A stretch of 64,000 bases of DNA from Saprospiraceae bacterium. Its GTDB lineage: Bacteria; Bacteroidota; Bacteroidia; Chitinophagales; Saprospiraceae. The stretch covers positions 682,001-746,000 of the forward strand of contig JADJJL010000007.1 of the NCBI GenBank assembly GCA_016710265.1, read 5' to 3'. The position numbers were made by a program, and so were the translations under genes. Positions 34,305 to 41,960 of this stretch are shown in pieces (the stretch's first letter is position 1; the number at the start of each line of letters is the position of its first letter). The notes under the pieces are model-generated. The model had not been told where the DNA came from, did no database searches, and saw only the letters and a program-made list of their open reading frames with translations.

Positions 34305-34421
34305 TTAGTTTATAAATAACTAATAAAAATATTATTGAATGAATTAATTGGGCAATACTATACTTTACCTTTTATGGACAAAGTTCAACTGCCACTTGAA
34401 AAAATGCCTCTACAAATGTGT

Positions 34422-34946
34422 TTATTCATTTACTTTAGTCAATTCAGTTTGCATCATAATCATCCAATTTATACCGTCTGTGCTGTATTCTCCTATGCCT
34501 TTCCATTTGTCTGGGCTTGTAAAATCGGTCGTAAATCTCATGGTGCCACCGTTGTTAGGAATGGCTAGCTCCCATCGAATTACTTTTTCGCCTACTATAA
34601 TAATTTCAGCATCAATCACTTCTCCTTTCTTGTACGCTCTCATTATCCATTTATTGCTTTTTGGGTCTTTTGATATAATACCAAAAGCATCATGCACAAT
34701 GATTTGTTTGCCAGTAGTTGAGTCCAGTTTTGTACCTAAACCATCCACGGACAAAACCGCACAATCTAATTTACAAACTACAGTTTCCGTTATGTCCGTA
34801 AACTGTTTTCCTCCCCTAGTCATCATAGAACCAGTTCCCTTCCATTCTCCTACCATAAATGAAAGAGGATTGATTTCACTTTGTGCATTGACAAAAACGA
34901 AACTCGATAGTATTAAAGTGAAGGCCAACAATGTTTTTTTCATCAT
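34422..34946 (-). CDS. Exported DUF1579-like protein
   Basis: A 174-residue protein with signal peptide (KKTLLAFTLILSSFVFVNAQ). The mature part resembles lipocalin-like DUF1579 proteins: FMVGEWKGTGSM near residue 30, LDSTTGKQIIVHDAFG and a run of beta strands with WELAIP and WKGIGEYSTDGINW. No function is established for the group. It may be periplasmic. Two Met codons start the frame; either may be used. Confidence in the gene is high, in the family moderate. Confidence 0.65.
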   Translation of the reverse strand: MMKKTLLAFTLILSSFVFVNAQSEINPLSFMVGEWKGTGSMMTRGGKQFTDITETVVCKLDCAVLSVDGLGTKLDSTTGKQIIVHDAFGIISKDPKSNKWIMRAYKKGEVIDAEIIIVGEKVIRWELAIPNNGGTMRFTTDFTSPDKWKGIGEYSTDGINWMIMMQTELTKVNE

Positions 34947-35024
34947 TTTTCTTTTTGTTACTATATTACCATTGCAAAAGTACGACTGTCAAAGTTGCTG
35001 CACTGTGTAAAAAAGCGTTTAATT

Positions 35025-35789
35025 TTACAGTTGATGTCTAATCGTTTCAGTTTGCAATAAAAAGTTCTTTAAAGTAGTACCTAGCATAAGCTTTTTAAAA
35101 GTATTCATAAAATGAGAATGGTCTGTATAGCCGTTTTGAAAAGCAGCATTGGTAATTTTTTCTTGTTGGGTGTAAATTTGTTTAACGGTGTTTCGAAGTC
35201 TGTGAATGTTTCTGAACTCCGCCATAGTCATGCCTGTTATTTTTTTAAAATGTTTTTGTATTGGTCTTAAGGATAAAGGTACCTCTTTTATAAAATCATT
35301 AATTTTATGTCCAGCTTCCAATTGCAAACAGAGGTATTTGATCAATGGGTCAGAAGTTACTTTGTAATGATTTAAAAGCCTGGTCAATCCTTTCTCCAGC
35401 AAGTGATAATCGGAAAAGTCAGTCGATATATTACAGGGGTTAATGTCAGAAAATATATCGTGCAAAATTAAAGGGAACTCAATAATCTGGTTAGAGCTTG
35501 ATACTTTGTTTTCAAATAATCCTTCAATGCATACCCAAGGGTTAAAGCGAATCCCTAAATATATAGATCCAGGAAATATTTCCCGCTTCATTCGTTTTGC
35601 TTGAACACCCAAACAAGTCACCCCTTTAAAATAAGGTACATTGATAAAAACAATGGACAATTTATTTTCTGGCATTAGCTCAAATAAAAAAGGCTTGCCT
35701 TCATTGAAGTCGGGTAAAATTTCAAACTTCCAATAGGAATGACAGAGTTCTTTAAGATTGTCAGAAGGCGCTATTTCTGCATAATTCAT
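35025..35789 (-). CDS. AraC-family transcriptional regulator
   Basis: A 254-residue regulator. The N-terminal 150 residues form a sensor domain of the type often found before HTH_18 in Bacteroidota (LKELCHSYWKFE, MPENKLSIVFIN, PGSIYLGIRFNP). The C-terminal double helix-turn-helix includes VPLSLRPIQKHFKKITGMTMAEFRNIHRLRN split by the linker helix, and AAFQNGYTDHSHFMNTFKKLMG-type second HTH. It lies upstream of, and on the same strand as, the DUF1579-like gene and may control it. The effector is unknown. Confidence 0.82.
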   Translation of the reverse strand: MNYAEIAPSDNLKELCHSYWKFEILPDFNEGKPFLFELMPENKLSIVFINVPYFKGVTCLGVQAKRMKREIFPGSIYLGIRFNPWVCIEGLFENKVSSSNQIIEFPLILHDIFSDINPCNISTDFSDYHLLEKGLTRLLNHYKVTSDPLIKYLCLQLEAGHKINDFIKEVPLSLRPIQKHFKKITGMTMAEFRNIHRLRNTVKQIYTQQEKITNAAFQNGYTDHSHFMNTFKKLMLGTTLKNFLLQTETIRHQL

Positions 35790-36172
35790 ATTTCAGTTTA
35801 TTGTCAGTTTAGCTAAAATCGAGATTTGATATAATTTATAGAACCAAATTGGAGCTTTTTGGTAAAAAACCGTGTTTGTTGGTAAATTGAATTATTGAAT
35901 TTCTGTTACATCTAAATATTCCATCGCTATATCTACCAAACCAGCAATTGTTTTTCGAATCCTGATAAAAAATCACTATGATGTTAACCATTTGCTTTAC
36001 GGTGTCACTCATTGCCATTGGCAACTATAGTTTCACTGAATTGGCTGCTTTATTATTGTTCTAACTAATATACGATGTTAAAATTGTGAGAATGCTTATC
36101 AAGATAATCATGTTCAATTCATTGCTGGTCTGTTAGAAGCTTACAATGCTGTTTTAATAGTAATTAGATCTA
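35790..36172. other. Non-coding spacer, no feature seen
   Basis: 383 AT-rich bases between the AraC gene and a membrane protein gene on the same strand. I see no credible coding frame, terminator or repeat shared with other spacers; a few short frames lack coding character. Confidence 0.4.
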
Positions 36173-37216
36173 TTAGTGCTTTGCTAACCACTTCTTGACT
36201 TCCTCTCGGTTTTTATACAGCATTTGATTACTTTGCTCTGTATTATCATTAGCTCGATTTTTTGCAGGAGGCGTTTCCAAAATTTCTTGCAATTTCAAAA
36301 CTTGTGGTTTAAAATTGCCAGCACTATTTTTAAATTGACCTTCCAAAACACGGAGTATAACTTCTAGATTATATATTCCTTTGTAGGGGTTTACAATATT
36401 TTCATGGGTGTCTTTAATTATCCTAGATAAACCATGATTAATAGGTTCAATGAAGCGTTCAGGATCTTCAACTCTGTAATCATCCAAAAACTCGAACACA
36501 TCGTAGGGGGGACTATCCTTCTCCAAAATGTCAATTAATTCAACTTCCAAATTTTTGTTGGCTTTTATTTTAGTCAATGCTGCATTGCGTATTTTTTCAT
36601 CGTAACTCTTGCCGGCATAATACAAGAGTGACATCACAGCTGAATACGAATTTATGTTTTTCATCGCTTTATTGTAAGCCAATTCATGTTCATCAAATTT
36701 TTTATAAGATTTTAATACTATTTTTAGTGTTAAGGGTAATAAAATACCTGCTACAGAAGCAAATATTAAAAGCATTTTAATGAAATTGGGGGCTAATGTA
36801 TCCCTCCATTCGGGTTTTAAAAAAATGTAATAAGGAATGAGCATCAATAAGGGCAACCAAATCGCCCCATAGGATATAAGCTGGGACAGCAAACGGGTAA
36901 AACCTGTTAATTGATAAAATTTATGAAATTCAGGTTTAAGTGTACAAAAGACAACACCCACAACCATCCCCAACCAAAGTATAGCAACCAAGGCATTTCG
37001 CTTTAATGTAGCATCGGAAATCCAATTAAAACCACCATTTACGGTAATATTTATGGTTAGCAATAAGCTACAAATCGCATAAGCTGCAATTAATACAAAG
37101 GCTGATGAAGCCCAACCATAATTTTGATCACTGCCGGAAGGAGAGGGTTGAAGAATGAATAGACTTAGCACAATATATACCAGTACTGTTAATCCAAATA
37201 TGAAATAGCCGATCAT
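36173..37216 (-). CDS. Uncharacterised multi-span membrane protein with helical C-terminal domain
   Basis: A 347-residue protein. The first 175 residues have about five membrane helices (MIGYFIFGLTVLVYIVLSLF, AFVLIAAYAICSLLLTI, ALVAILWLGMVVGVVF, AIWLPLLMLIPYYIFL, MLLIFASVAGILLPLTL). The rest is soluble and helical, with a pattern that could be HEAT-like (NAALTKIKANKNLEVELIDIL). No catalytic motif is seen and I do not recognise a family. It is followed at 70 bases by the DHFR-like gene on the same strand. Confidence 0.6.
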   Translation of the reverse strand: MIGYFIFGLTVLVYIVLSLFILQPSPSGSDQNYGWASSAFVLIAAYAICSLLLTINITVNGGFNWISDATLKRNALVAILWLGMVVGVVFCTLKPEFHKFYQLTGFTRLLSQLISYGAIWLPLLMLIPYYIFLKPEWRDTLAPNFIKMLLIFASVAGILLPLTLKIVLKSYKKFDEHELAYNKAMKNINSYSAVMSLLYYAGKSYDEKIRNAALTKIKANKNLEVELIDILEKDSPPYDVFEFLDDYRVEDPERFIEPINHGLSRIIKDTHENIVNPYKGIYNLEVILRVLEGQFKNSAGNFKPQVLKLQEILETPPAKNRANDNTEQSNQMLYKNREEVKKWLAKH

Positions 37217-37286
37217 TTGAAAATTGTATAAAAATGTTATAGAAAGATATTTGAATGGTTGAATCTTAAATGCCCGTTCAATGTTG

Positions 37287-37853
37287 TTATTGGTTCGTTG
37301 CTATTTTTAATGTTGGTTCATAATAAAGAATGACTGCACCACCGCTAAAGGTTTTAGTCTTTATGAGTTTTAGTATCATTTTTTCGCTAATATTTCTAAA
37401 CAAGGGCAAACCACTACCAGCGATCACAGGATGAATACAAAGTTGATACTCGTCTATTAAATTAAGTTTTGTCAAAGCTACAATTAAGCTTGGACTACAC
37501 ACAAAAACATCTTTGCCCGATTGTTGTTTGAGTTCCAAAACCAACTCCTCAAGTTCTTTATCTGCCAATTTCGCGGATTTCCAATCTACATTTTTAAGTG
37601 TACGGGAAAATACAATTTTCGGCACCTTGTCGATCGCATCTGCAAAATCGTCCATTGCTTGATCACCTGTTGGGTTTTCCAACACGGTTCGCCAATACTC
37701 CATCAACTGGTAGGTTATCCTGCCATATAAAACGGTATCAGCGATTCTCAAAAGGTCGGCGTAATGTTGATGTATTTCTTCGTCGGGGACACCTGAGGTA
37801 TGGTCACAATACCCGTCAAGTGTCATATTCATGGCTGCAATTATTTTTTTCAT
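37287..37853 (-). CDS. Dihydrofolate reductase-family protein (RibD C-terminal type)
   Basis: A 188-residue NADPH-dependent reductase-like protein. The start MKKIIAAMNMTLDGYCDHTSG is the typical strand-loop of the family. ADTVLYGRITYQLMEYW (NADP-site 'GR.TY..m..yW') and KIVFSRTLKNVDWKSAKL follow, and VFVCSPSLIVALTKLNLIDEYQLCIHPVIAGSG is split into the second half. These stand-alone RibD_C proteins are widespread; some confer altered antifolate sensitivity, but most have no assigned substrate. It lies among unrelated minus-strand genes. Confidence 0.82.
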   Translation of the reverse strand: MKKIIAAMNMTLDGYCDHTSGVPDEEIHQHYADLLRIADTVLYGRITYQLMEYWRTVLENPTGDQAMDDFADAIDKVPKIVFSRTLKNVDWKSAKLADKELEELVLELKQQSGKDVFVCSPSLIVALTKLNLIDEYQLCIHPVIAGSGLPLFRNISEKMILKLIKTKTFSGGAVILYYEPTLKIATNQ

Positions 37854-37967
37854 ATTATATTATTGTCAGTCTGTTTTTTGGGTCGTACTACAATAACCGA
37901 CAAACGATTACAGGTGTTCATACTCCATTAGATTAAATTAAACCGAGGCTTGCCCAATAGATTATGA

Positions 37968-38579
37968 TTATTTGTTTGGTACATACTTTCCGTCTTGGAA
38001 AACAATGATTCTTTTAGGTTTTTGACCTTTAAGTAGTAAGTAATTTTCAAACTCTATTCTGTCTAACTCAAATTTGTTGGTTGAAGCTTTGTTGATGAAA
38101 TTGATAAAATAATCATACTGATGTTCTCCACTGTTAGTGAATACTACCAATACAAACTCTGCTTTTTCTTTGTCAACCCAGCCAATCATGTTCACATAAA
38201 CCAAAGATTTTTGTTGGTTCTGTTTAATTTGCCCTAACTCTGGGGTTACAAGTCTTATTTGAGTATTTTCAATGGTCAAAGGCAATGTAATGTCTGGAAA
38301 ATCATCCGCTTGCCCAAAAGAACGTTTTCCAAAATACAAGGTATCAAAAGTAGTCCTGTCCTTTTTATAAGCTACTTTTATAAACTCTACAATGGCTTGG
38401 GTATAAATTTCTGTAAGTTCGTCTTTATACTTCTTCAAACTATCTACGAATGTAGAGTTTGCTTGATGACTTGTCGAAGAAGAACTATCTGTTATAATTT
38501 TATCATGAATTGAATTGTGACCCGAATGATTTGAGCAAGCGCCCAAATAAAAAATAACTGCGAAGCTTAAAATTTTCAT
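37968..38579 (-). CDS. Uncharacterised lipoprotein
   Basis: A 203-residue protein starting at MKILSFAVIFYLGAC, where LGAC is a lipobox, so it is lipid-anchored. The first mature residues are His/Ser-rich (SNHSGHNSIH, SSSSTSH). The body is mixed alpha/beta, with QAIVEFIKVAYKKDRTTFDTLYFG near residue 65 and a closing FENYLLLKGQKPKRIIVFQDG. The longer frame (start 38612) adds 11 residues that do not fit a signal peptide. No known function. Confidence 0.6.
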   Translation of the reverse strand: MKILSFAVIFYLGACSNHSGHNSIHDKIITDSSSSTSHQANSTFVDSLKKYKDELTEIYTQAIVEFIKVAYKKDRTTFDTLYFGKRSFGQADDFPDITLPLTIENTQIRLVTPELGQIKQNQQKSLVYVNMIGWVDKEKAEFVLVVFTNSGEHQYDYFINFINKASTNKFELDRIEFENYLLLKGQKPKRIIVFQDGKYVPNK

Positions 38580-38622
38580 GAAATATCTATATCTGTGCAT
38601 TTTTTGCACCATTGTTGGATGT

Positions 38623-38754
38623 TCACAGCTTCAGTTCTGAAAGTATCAATTTCTTTTGATTTAATGTGTTCTTCATTGCTTTATCTCTTACTTTAGGGTC
38701 ATCGCTATGAATTAATTCAAAATACTCCGTGGGTACCACTTGCCATGATAATCC
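38623..38754 (-). pseudogene. C-terminal fragment of a PhnB/VOC-family protein
   Basis: On the minus strand this reads GLSWQVVPTEYFELIHSD, then DPKVRDKAMKNTLNQKKL and ILSELKL, ending with TGA at 38623-38625. This is the characteristic end of PhnB-type glyoxalase-fold proteins ('SWQ.VP..l.el..d.d..k...vm.aml.m.KldI..L'). Only about 43 codons remain, and the stop of another gene (38757) directly precedes them, so the 5' part has been deleted or replaced. Confidence 0.6.
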
Positions 38755-38756
38755 TA

Positions 38757-39605
38757 TTATGGGCTATCGTCATTTAATATTTTGAAAAATGAAGCATCCA
38801 ATTCAATCCATTGTAAATCATTAAATTCGAGTTTTGTGCTATCAAATCGCATATACCAAGCTCTACGATTATAGCAAATTGCCAATTCAAAACAAGGCAA
38901 AAAAGAGCTATCTTCTCGGTTGACATTCACGGATTTAATAATTTTACCATTTAAGACAAATTCTTTTAATTGATTCAATTTATCACTATTCTTAATTACA
39001 CAAATATCCTCCTCTCGGGTAATTTTATTGTAGGGTGTGTTTAAAAAAGTATCTCTTTTTGAGTAGATTTTTCTGAAAATAACTGAATCTATCTTACTAA
39101 TCATTGGATGCTGAAATAATTTGTGATCAAATTCAACATATTTCTTCCTTTGTTTTTCAACATGATTAATAATTTCAGAATTAAGTTTTAATAATTCAGA
39201 TGTTTCACCGTTAGTATCATAGAAAAATATCTCTTTTAAGAAGTTACCTCTTGAATATATTCTTAAGGAATTGGTATGCATATGTGTTACCATATGAATC
39301 CTTGACTGAGTAATATTAGAAAGAACTAAACTAATTGATTTATTTAAGTCGTAAATAAAGTTCCTATCCTTAATTTTATAAACATAATACCGTGGACCAA
39401 GTTTGCTTCCTCCATAGTGATTGGTAGCTGTTATCTGCAATTCATATACATGTATAAAGTTTTTTTTTATTTCTATATGTATAGACGTAGTATCAGTCTT
39501 CGCAGATAGTTGAATTACATCACAGACGAGATTAGCATTTTGTCTTCCACAATTAAAAAAGCAAAATGCTATAAATAAGATTGTATAATTTTTATTTAGA
39601 CTCAT
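38757..39605 (-). CDS. Uncharacterised lipoprotein
   Basis: A 282-residue protein with a short signal sequence (NYTILFIAFCFFNC) in which FFNC serves as lipobox. The mature part is rich in beta strands and Lys/Asn, with THMHTNSLRIYSRGNFLKEIFF and a C-terminal CYNRRAWYMRFDSTKLEF. It does not match a family I know. Its 3' end abuts the PhnB-like fragment, which suggests a past recombination at this point. Confidence 0.5.
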   Translation of the reverse strand: MSLNKNYTILFIAFCFFNCGRQNANLVCDVIQLSAKTDTTSIHIEIKKNFIHVYELQITATNHYGGSKLGPRYYVYKIKDRNFIYDLNKSISLVLSNITQSRIHMVTHMHTNSLRIYSRGNFLKEIFFYDTNGETSELLKLNSEIINHVEKQRKKYVEFDHKLFQHPMISKIDSVIFRKIYSKRDTFLNTPYNKITREEDICVIKNSDKLNQLKEFVLNGKIIKSVNVNREDSSFLPCFELAICYNRRAWYMRFDSTKLEFNDLQWIELDASFFKILNDDSP

Positions 39606-39699
39606 AATAAGTTGCGGATTTCATTAACCCCTATTCTGGTAGCTAATAAAGATTTGGGGGTTTGCAATTGCTGGGAGTTTTAACAATAAACTTACTACG

Positions 39700-39785
39700 A
39701 ACCGGCAATGTTCAAATTTACATAAAACAGTCATACAATGCACTGAACCCTGCATGCGCCAAATCGCTTTTAGCGCCAGTCTATT
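39700..39785. repeat. Spacer with shared GCACTGAA motif and stems
   Basis: The spacer 39606-39824 has GCACTGAACCCTGC at 39740 and a GGCGCTAAAAGCG-type stem (GCGCC/GGCGC on the minus strand near 39757-39777). The GCACTGAA motif, with an A/T-rich GTTCAA nearby, recurs in the spacers at 45.56 and 51.63 kb. Nothing coding is visible. Confidence 0.4.
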
Positions 39786-39824
39786 CGATTAAGGTAGTGA
39801 ATTTAAATAGATTCTTTTCTGTAA

Positions 39825-40319
39825 TTAAGATATTTGTTGTTTGCTTGAACTGGCTTTGTCCAAAGCTAAAAAAGAACAGATAAGACCCGCCAACCATATT
39901 AAAGACCTGACCCAGTCCATTCTTCCCCATTCAGATGCTACCTTTTTGAGCGTTTCTGTATCGGGAAGCTGTTCTGAAAGAAACATAATCTCATTTCTGG
40001 GATAAAAATAGTTAAAGGTTAAAATCATAGATGAAATATAGCAAACTAAAGCGACTCCCAGATACAAGCGAATGGAAGTAGATTTTTTCCAGAATAGTAT
40101 CAAAGCCAACACAATTAAAAGCATATTTGAAGGATCTATCAGCTGGAAAAAAGTACCAGGATTGGCAACAACAAAAAAATCTCTGGTTGCTGTTATAGAT
40201 TGAGGGATATTGCTTTCCCAGTTGGCCGCATTAACTATGGAATTGTAGATATTGGTAAAAAACAATCCGCTTGAAAACGCAACGGATAAGTATAGAACTA
40301 TTTTTTTCATATTCGTCAT
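39825..40319 (-). CDS. DUF1772-like four-helix membrane protein
   Basis: A 164-residue membrane protein with four predicted helices: IVLYLSVAFSSGLFFTNIY, MLLIVLALILFW, LYLGVALVCYISSMILTF and WVRSLIWLAGLICSFLAL. The NAANW and FFVVANPGTFFQ segments are like those of small DUF1772/anthrone-oxygenase-like proteins of Bacteroidota. The long frame (start 40394) overlaps the upstream AraC gene; the ATG at 40319 or 40310 is more likely. The gene stands 59 bases after the AraC gene and may be its target. Function unknown. Confidence 0.6.
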   Translation of the reverse strand: MTNMKKIVLYLSVAFSSGLFFTNIYNSIVNAANWESNIPQSITATRDFFVVANPGTFFQLIDPSNMLLIVLALILFWKKSTSIRLYLGVALVCYISSMILTFNYFYPRNEIMFLSEQLPDTETLKKVASEWGRMDWVRSLIWLAGLICSFLALDKASSSKQQIS

Positions 40320-40378
40320 TTTTATTTCTGCAAAGCTATCTATGTGAAAAGAGCTGTGATAGTAAAAAAACGACAAAA

Positions 40379-41227
40379 TCACATCCTGTCCCAATCTAAC
40401 TGAAACCGAGTATGTTCGTCCGATAATTCTTTGTGTACGAGCGTAGGTGTGAGTCTTGCAAATTCCTTAAAATCTTTAATAAAGTGTGTTTGGTCGTAAT
40501 ATCCTGATTCGTAGGTTAAATCTGTCCAGGAGATGATTGGTCTGCTTTCGAGAATTTTATATGCTTTATGAAATCTGGCTATTCGTGCATACATCTTAGC
40601 AGGCATACCTAATCGTTCTTTACATTTTCGCTCAAAATTACGGATACTCATACAAGCCATTTCTGCAATCCTGTCCATACTCGTATTGTAGTTTGCCAAG
40701 AGGTATTGCAGTGCAAAATCAATGGGTAAGGCTTCATTTATCTTAGCTAATTTTCCAAGAAAGTATGACTGGACAATACCATCCAATTCGTGTAAAGAAA
40801 TAGCATCGTGAGATTTGTCTAAAAGTTCTCCGATCTCCCGGCCTATAACTTCACTGGCACTGAAACCATTGTCAAATAATTCCGTCATCGGAATATTCAA
40901 AAACCGGTTTAGCCCTCCGGGTTGAAAAATAATGGATACGGCTTTATGGCTTTCTTCTACCAGTAGTTTGAAGGGAGTAATTTGTGCACCTATTAATGTA
41001 CAGGATGTAACGGTGTTGAAATTATCTTCTCCTGATCTTTTGGACTTAAACCGGGTATAAAGATTGATGAACATTGCTTGATCGGGTGAGGGCATAAAAT
41101 TACCCTCTATGCTAACAGGTATATTACCGAAATCAGCTTCGATAATAACGATATGCCGTATTAGTGATCGCAATGCGGGATGAATCTTGCATTGTTCTGT
41201 ATTAATATTTGGTATTGGATTGTTCAT
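40379..41227 (-). CDS. AraC-family transcriptional regulator
   Basis: A 282-residue regulator. The N-terminal domain (residues 1-150) has FMPSPDQAMFINLYTRF and GAQITPFKLLVEESHKAVSIIFQPGG split over the strands, as in the DUF6597-type sensor domain. The C-terminal HTH_18 includes SMDRIAEMACMSIRNFERKC, RLGMPAKMYARIARFHKA and a second HTH with YESGYYDQTHFIKDFKEF. It is the first gene of a pair with the DUF1772-like membrane protein. The ligand is unknown. Confidence 0.85.
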   Translation of the reverse strand: MNNPIPNINTEQCKIHPALRSLIRHIVIIEADFGNIPVSIEGNFMPSPDQAMFINLYTRFKSKRSGEDNFNTVTSCTLIGAQITPFKLLVEESHKAVSIIFQPGGLNRFLNIPMTELFDNGFSASEVIGREIGELLDKSHDAISLHELDGIVQSYFLGKLAKINEALPIDFALQYLLANYNTSMDRIAEMACMSIRNFERKCKERLGMPAKMYARIARFHKAYKILESRPIISWTDLTYESGYYDQTHFIKDFKEFARLTPTLVHKELSDEHTRFQLDWDRM

Positions 41228-41251
41228 CTTTTACTGAGAGGAGCAATGATT

Positions 41252-41295
41252 AAAAAAAGAAAGGTCGGAAATTGAATTTCCAAGTGTCTTTTTTT
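41252..41295 (-). terminator. Probable terminator after the small lipoprotein gene
   Basis: On the minus strand, GGAAAT-TCA-ATTTCC (41267-41281) is followed by CTTTC and a run of seven T (41258-41252). A matching A-run precedes the stem directly after the stop codon at 41296. Moderate strength. Confidence 0.5.
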
Positions 41296-41550
41296 TTAAT
41301 CTAGTCCATTTTTTGAAAACCAGTTGCCGTCTGCATGAAAGGTCCATAATGTATCCTGGATGCTAAACAATTGAAAATTGTAAGTTTTCTTCCATTCCGC
41401 ACCATTTAAAAGCTTTGTCCATGTATAATTTGTATCGCTTTCAATGGGTGAATTTTTAGTCTTTGTTTGTGCACTATGGGATGATGGATTTGCACAAGAA
41501 AGTCCAATTATAAACAAGACCATAAAATAATTCAGTTTCATCATTGTCAT
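41296..41550 (-). CDS. Small lipoprotein of unknown function
   Basis: An 84-residue protein starting MTMMKLNYFMVLFIIGLSCAN, with lipobox LSCA. The 60-residue mature part ends in a compact domain: YTWTKLLNGAEWKKTYNF, then LFSIQDTLWTFHADGNWF. Upstream frame extension to 41709 is rejected because those residues do not look like protein. It sits just upstream of the AraC gene on the same strand, separated by a terminator. Family not recognised. Confidence 0.55.
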   Translation of the reverse strand: MTMMKLNYFMVLFIIGLSCANPSSHSAQTKTKNSPIESDTNYTWTKLLNGAEWKKTYNFQLFSIQDTLWTFHADGNWFSKNGLD

Positions 41551-41960
41551 TATTAGTGGATTGTAATTAGGCGCTGTTGTTAGCGACTGCTCTTCTTTTA
41601 TTCTTTTATCAATTCGGCATTTTACTCTTTGCGTCTGTATCTTAACACAAATACAACTATAAGAATAATGGCAAGCGGAATAAAGAAAAGTGATACTGCA
41701 ACACTCCACATCGGCAGCTAACTTCCCAAATACCGTTAAATGAAATCATTTGGTCACAATTCTTGCGAAACAGATGCTAATAGCCAAGCTATTGTAAGTA
41801 CATTTTACTTAAAGTCTGGAATCAGATAGCCTAAAACATTTTTGCAGGGTGGAATTCATTTTGTTAAATTTTTATCAAAATTTTAATTTACAAAATGATT
41901 CTAATATATCATTGATTCCGAATTCTTCTTGAAGTAATATGGTAAAAAATATTCGTGTTT
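41551..41960. other. Long spacer; possible 29-residue membrane peptide on the minus strand
   Basis: 410 bases. On the minus strand, 41622-41711 could encode MWSVAVSLFFIPLAIILIVV followed by FVLRYRRKE, a single helix with a basic end and a stop codon in frame upstream. It has no visible ribosome or promoter signal, so it is only a candidate small membrane protein or a leftover of a larger gene. The rest of the spacer holds no feature I can support. Confidence 0.25.

Noticed and set aside
34348..35010. 220-codon plus-strand frame
   Set aside because: It is antisense to the DUF1579-like gene, which has a clear signal peptide and family pattern.
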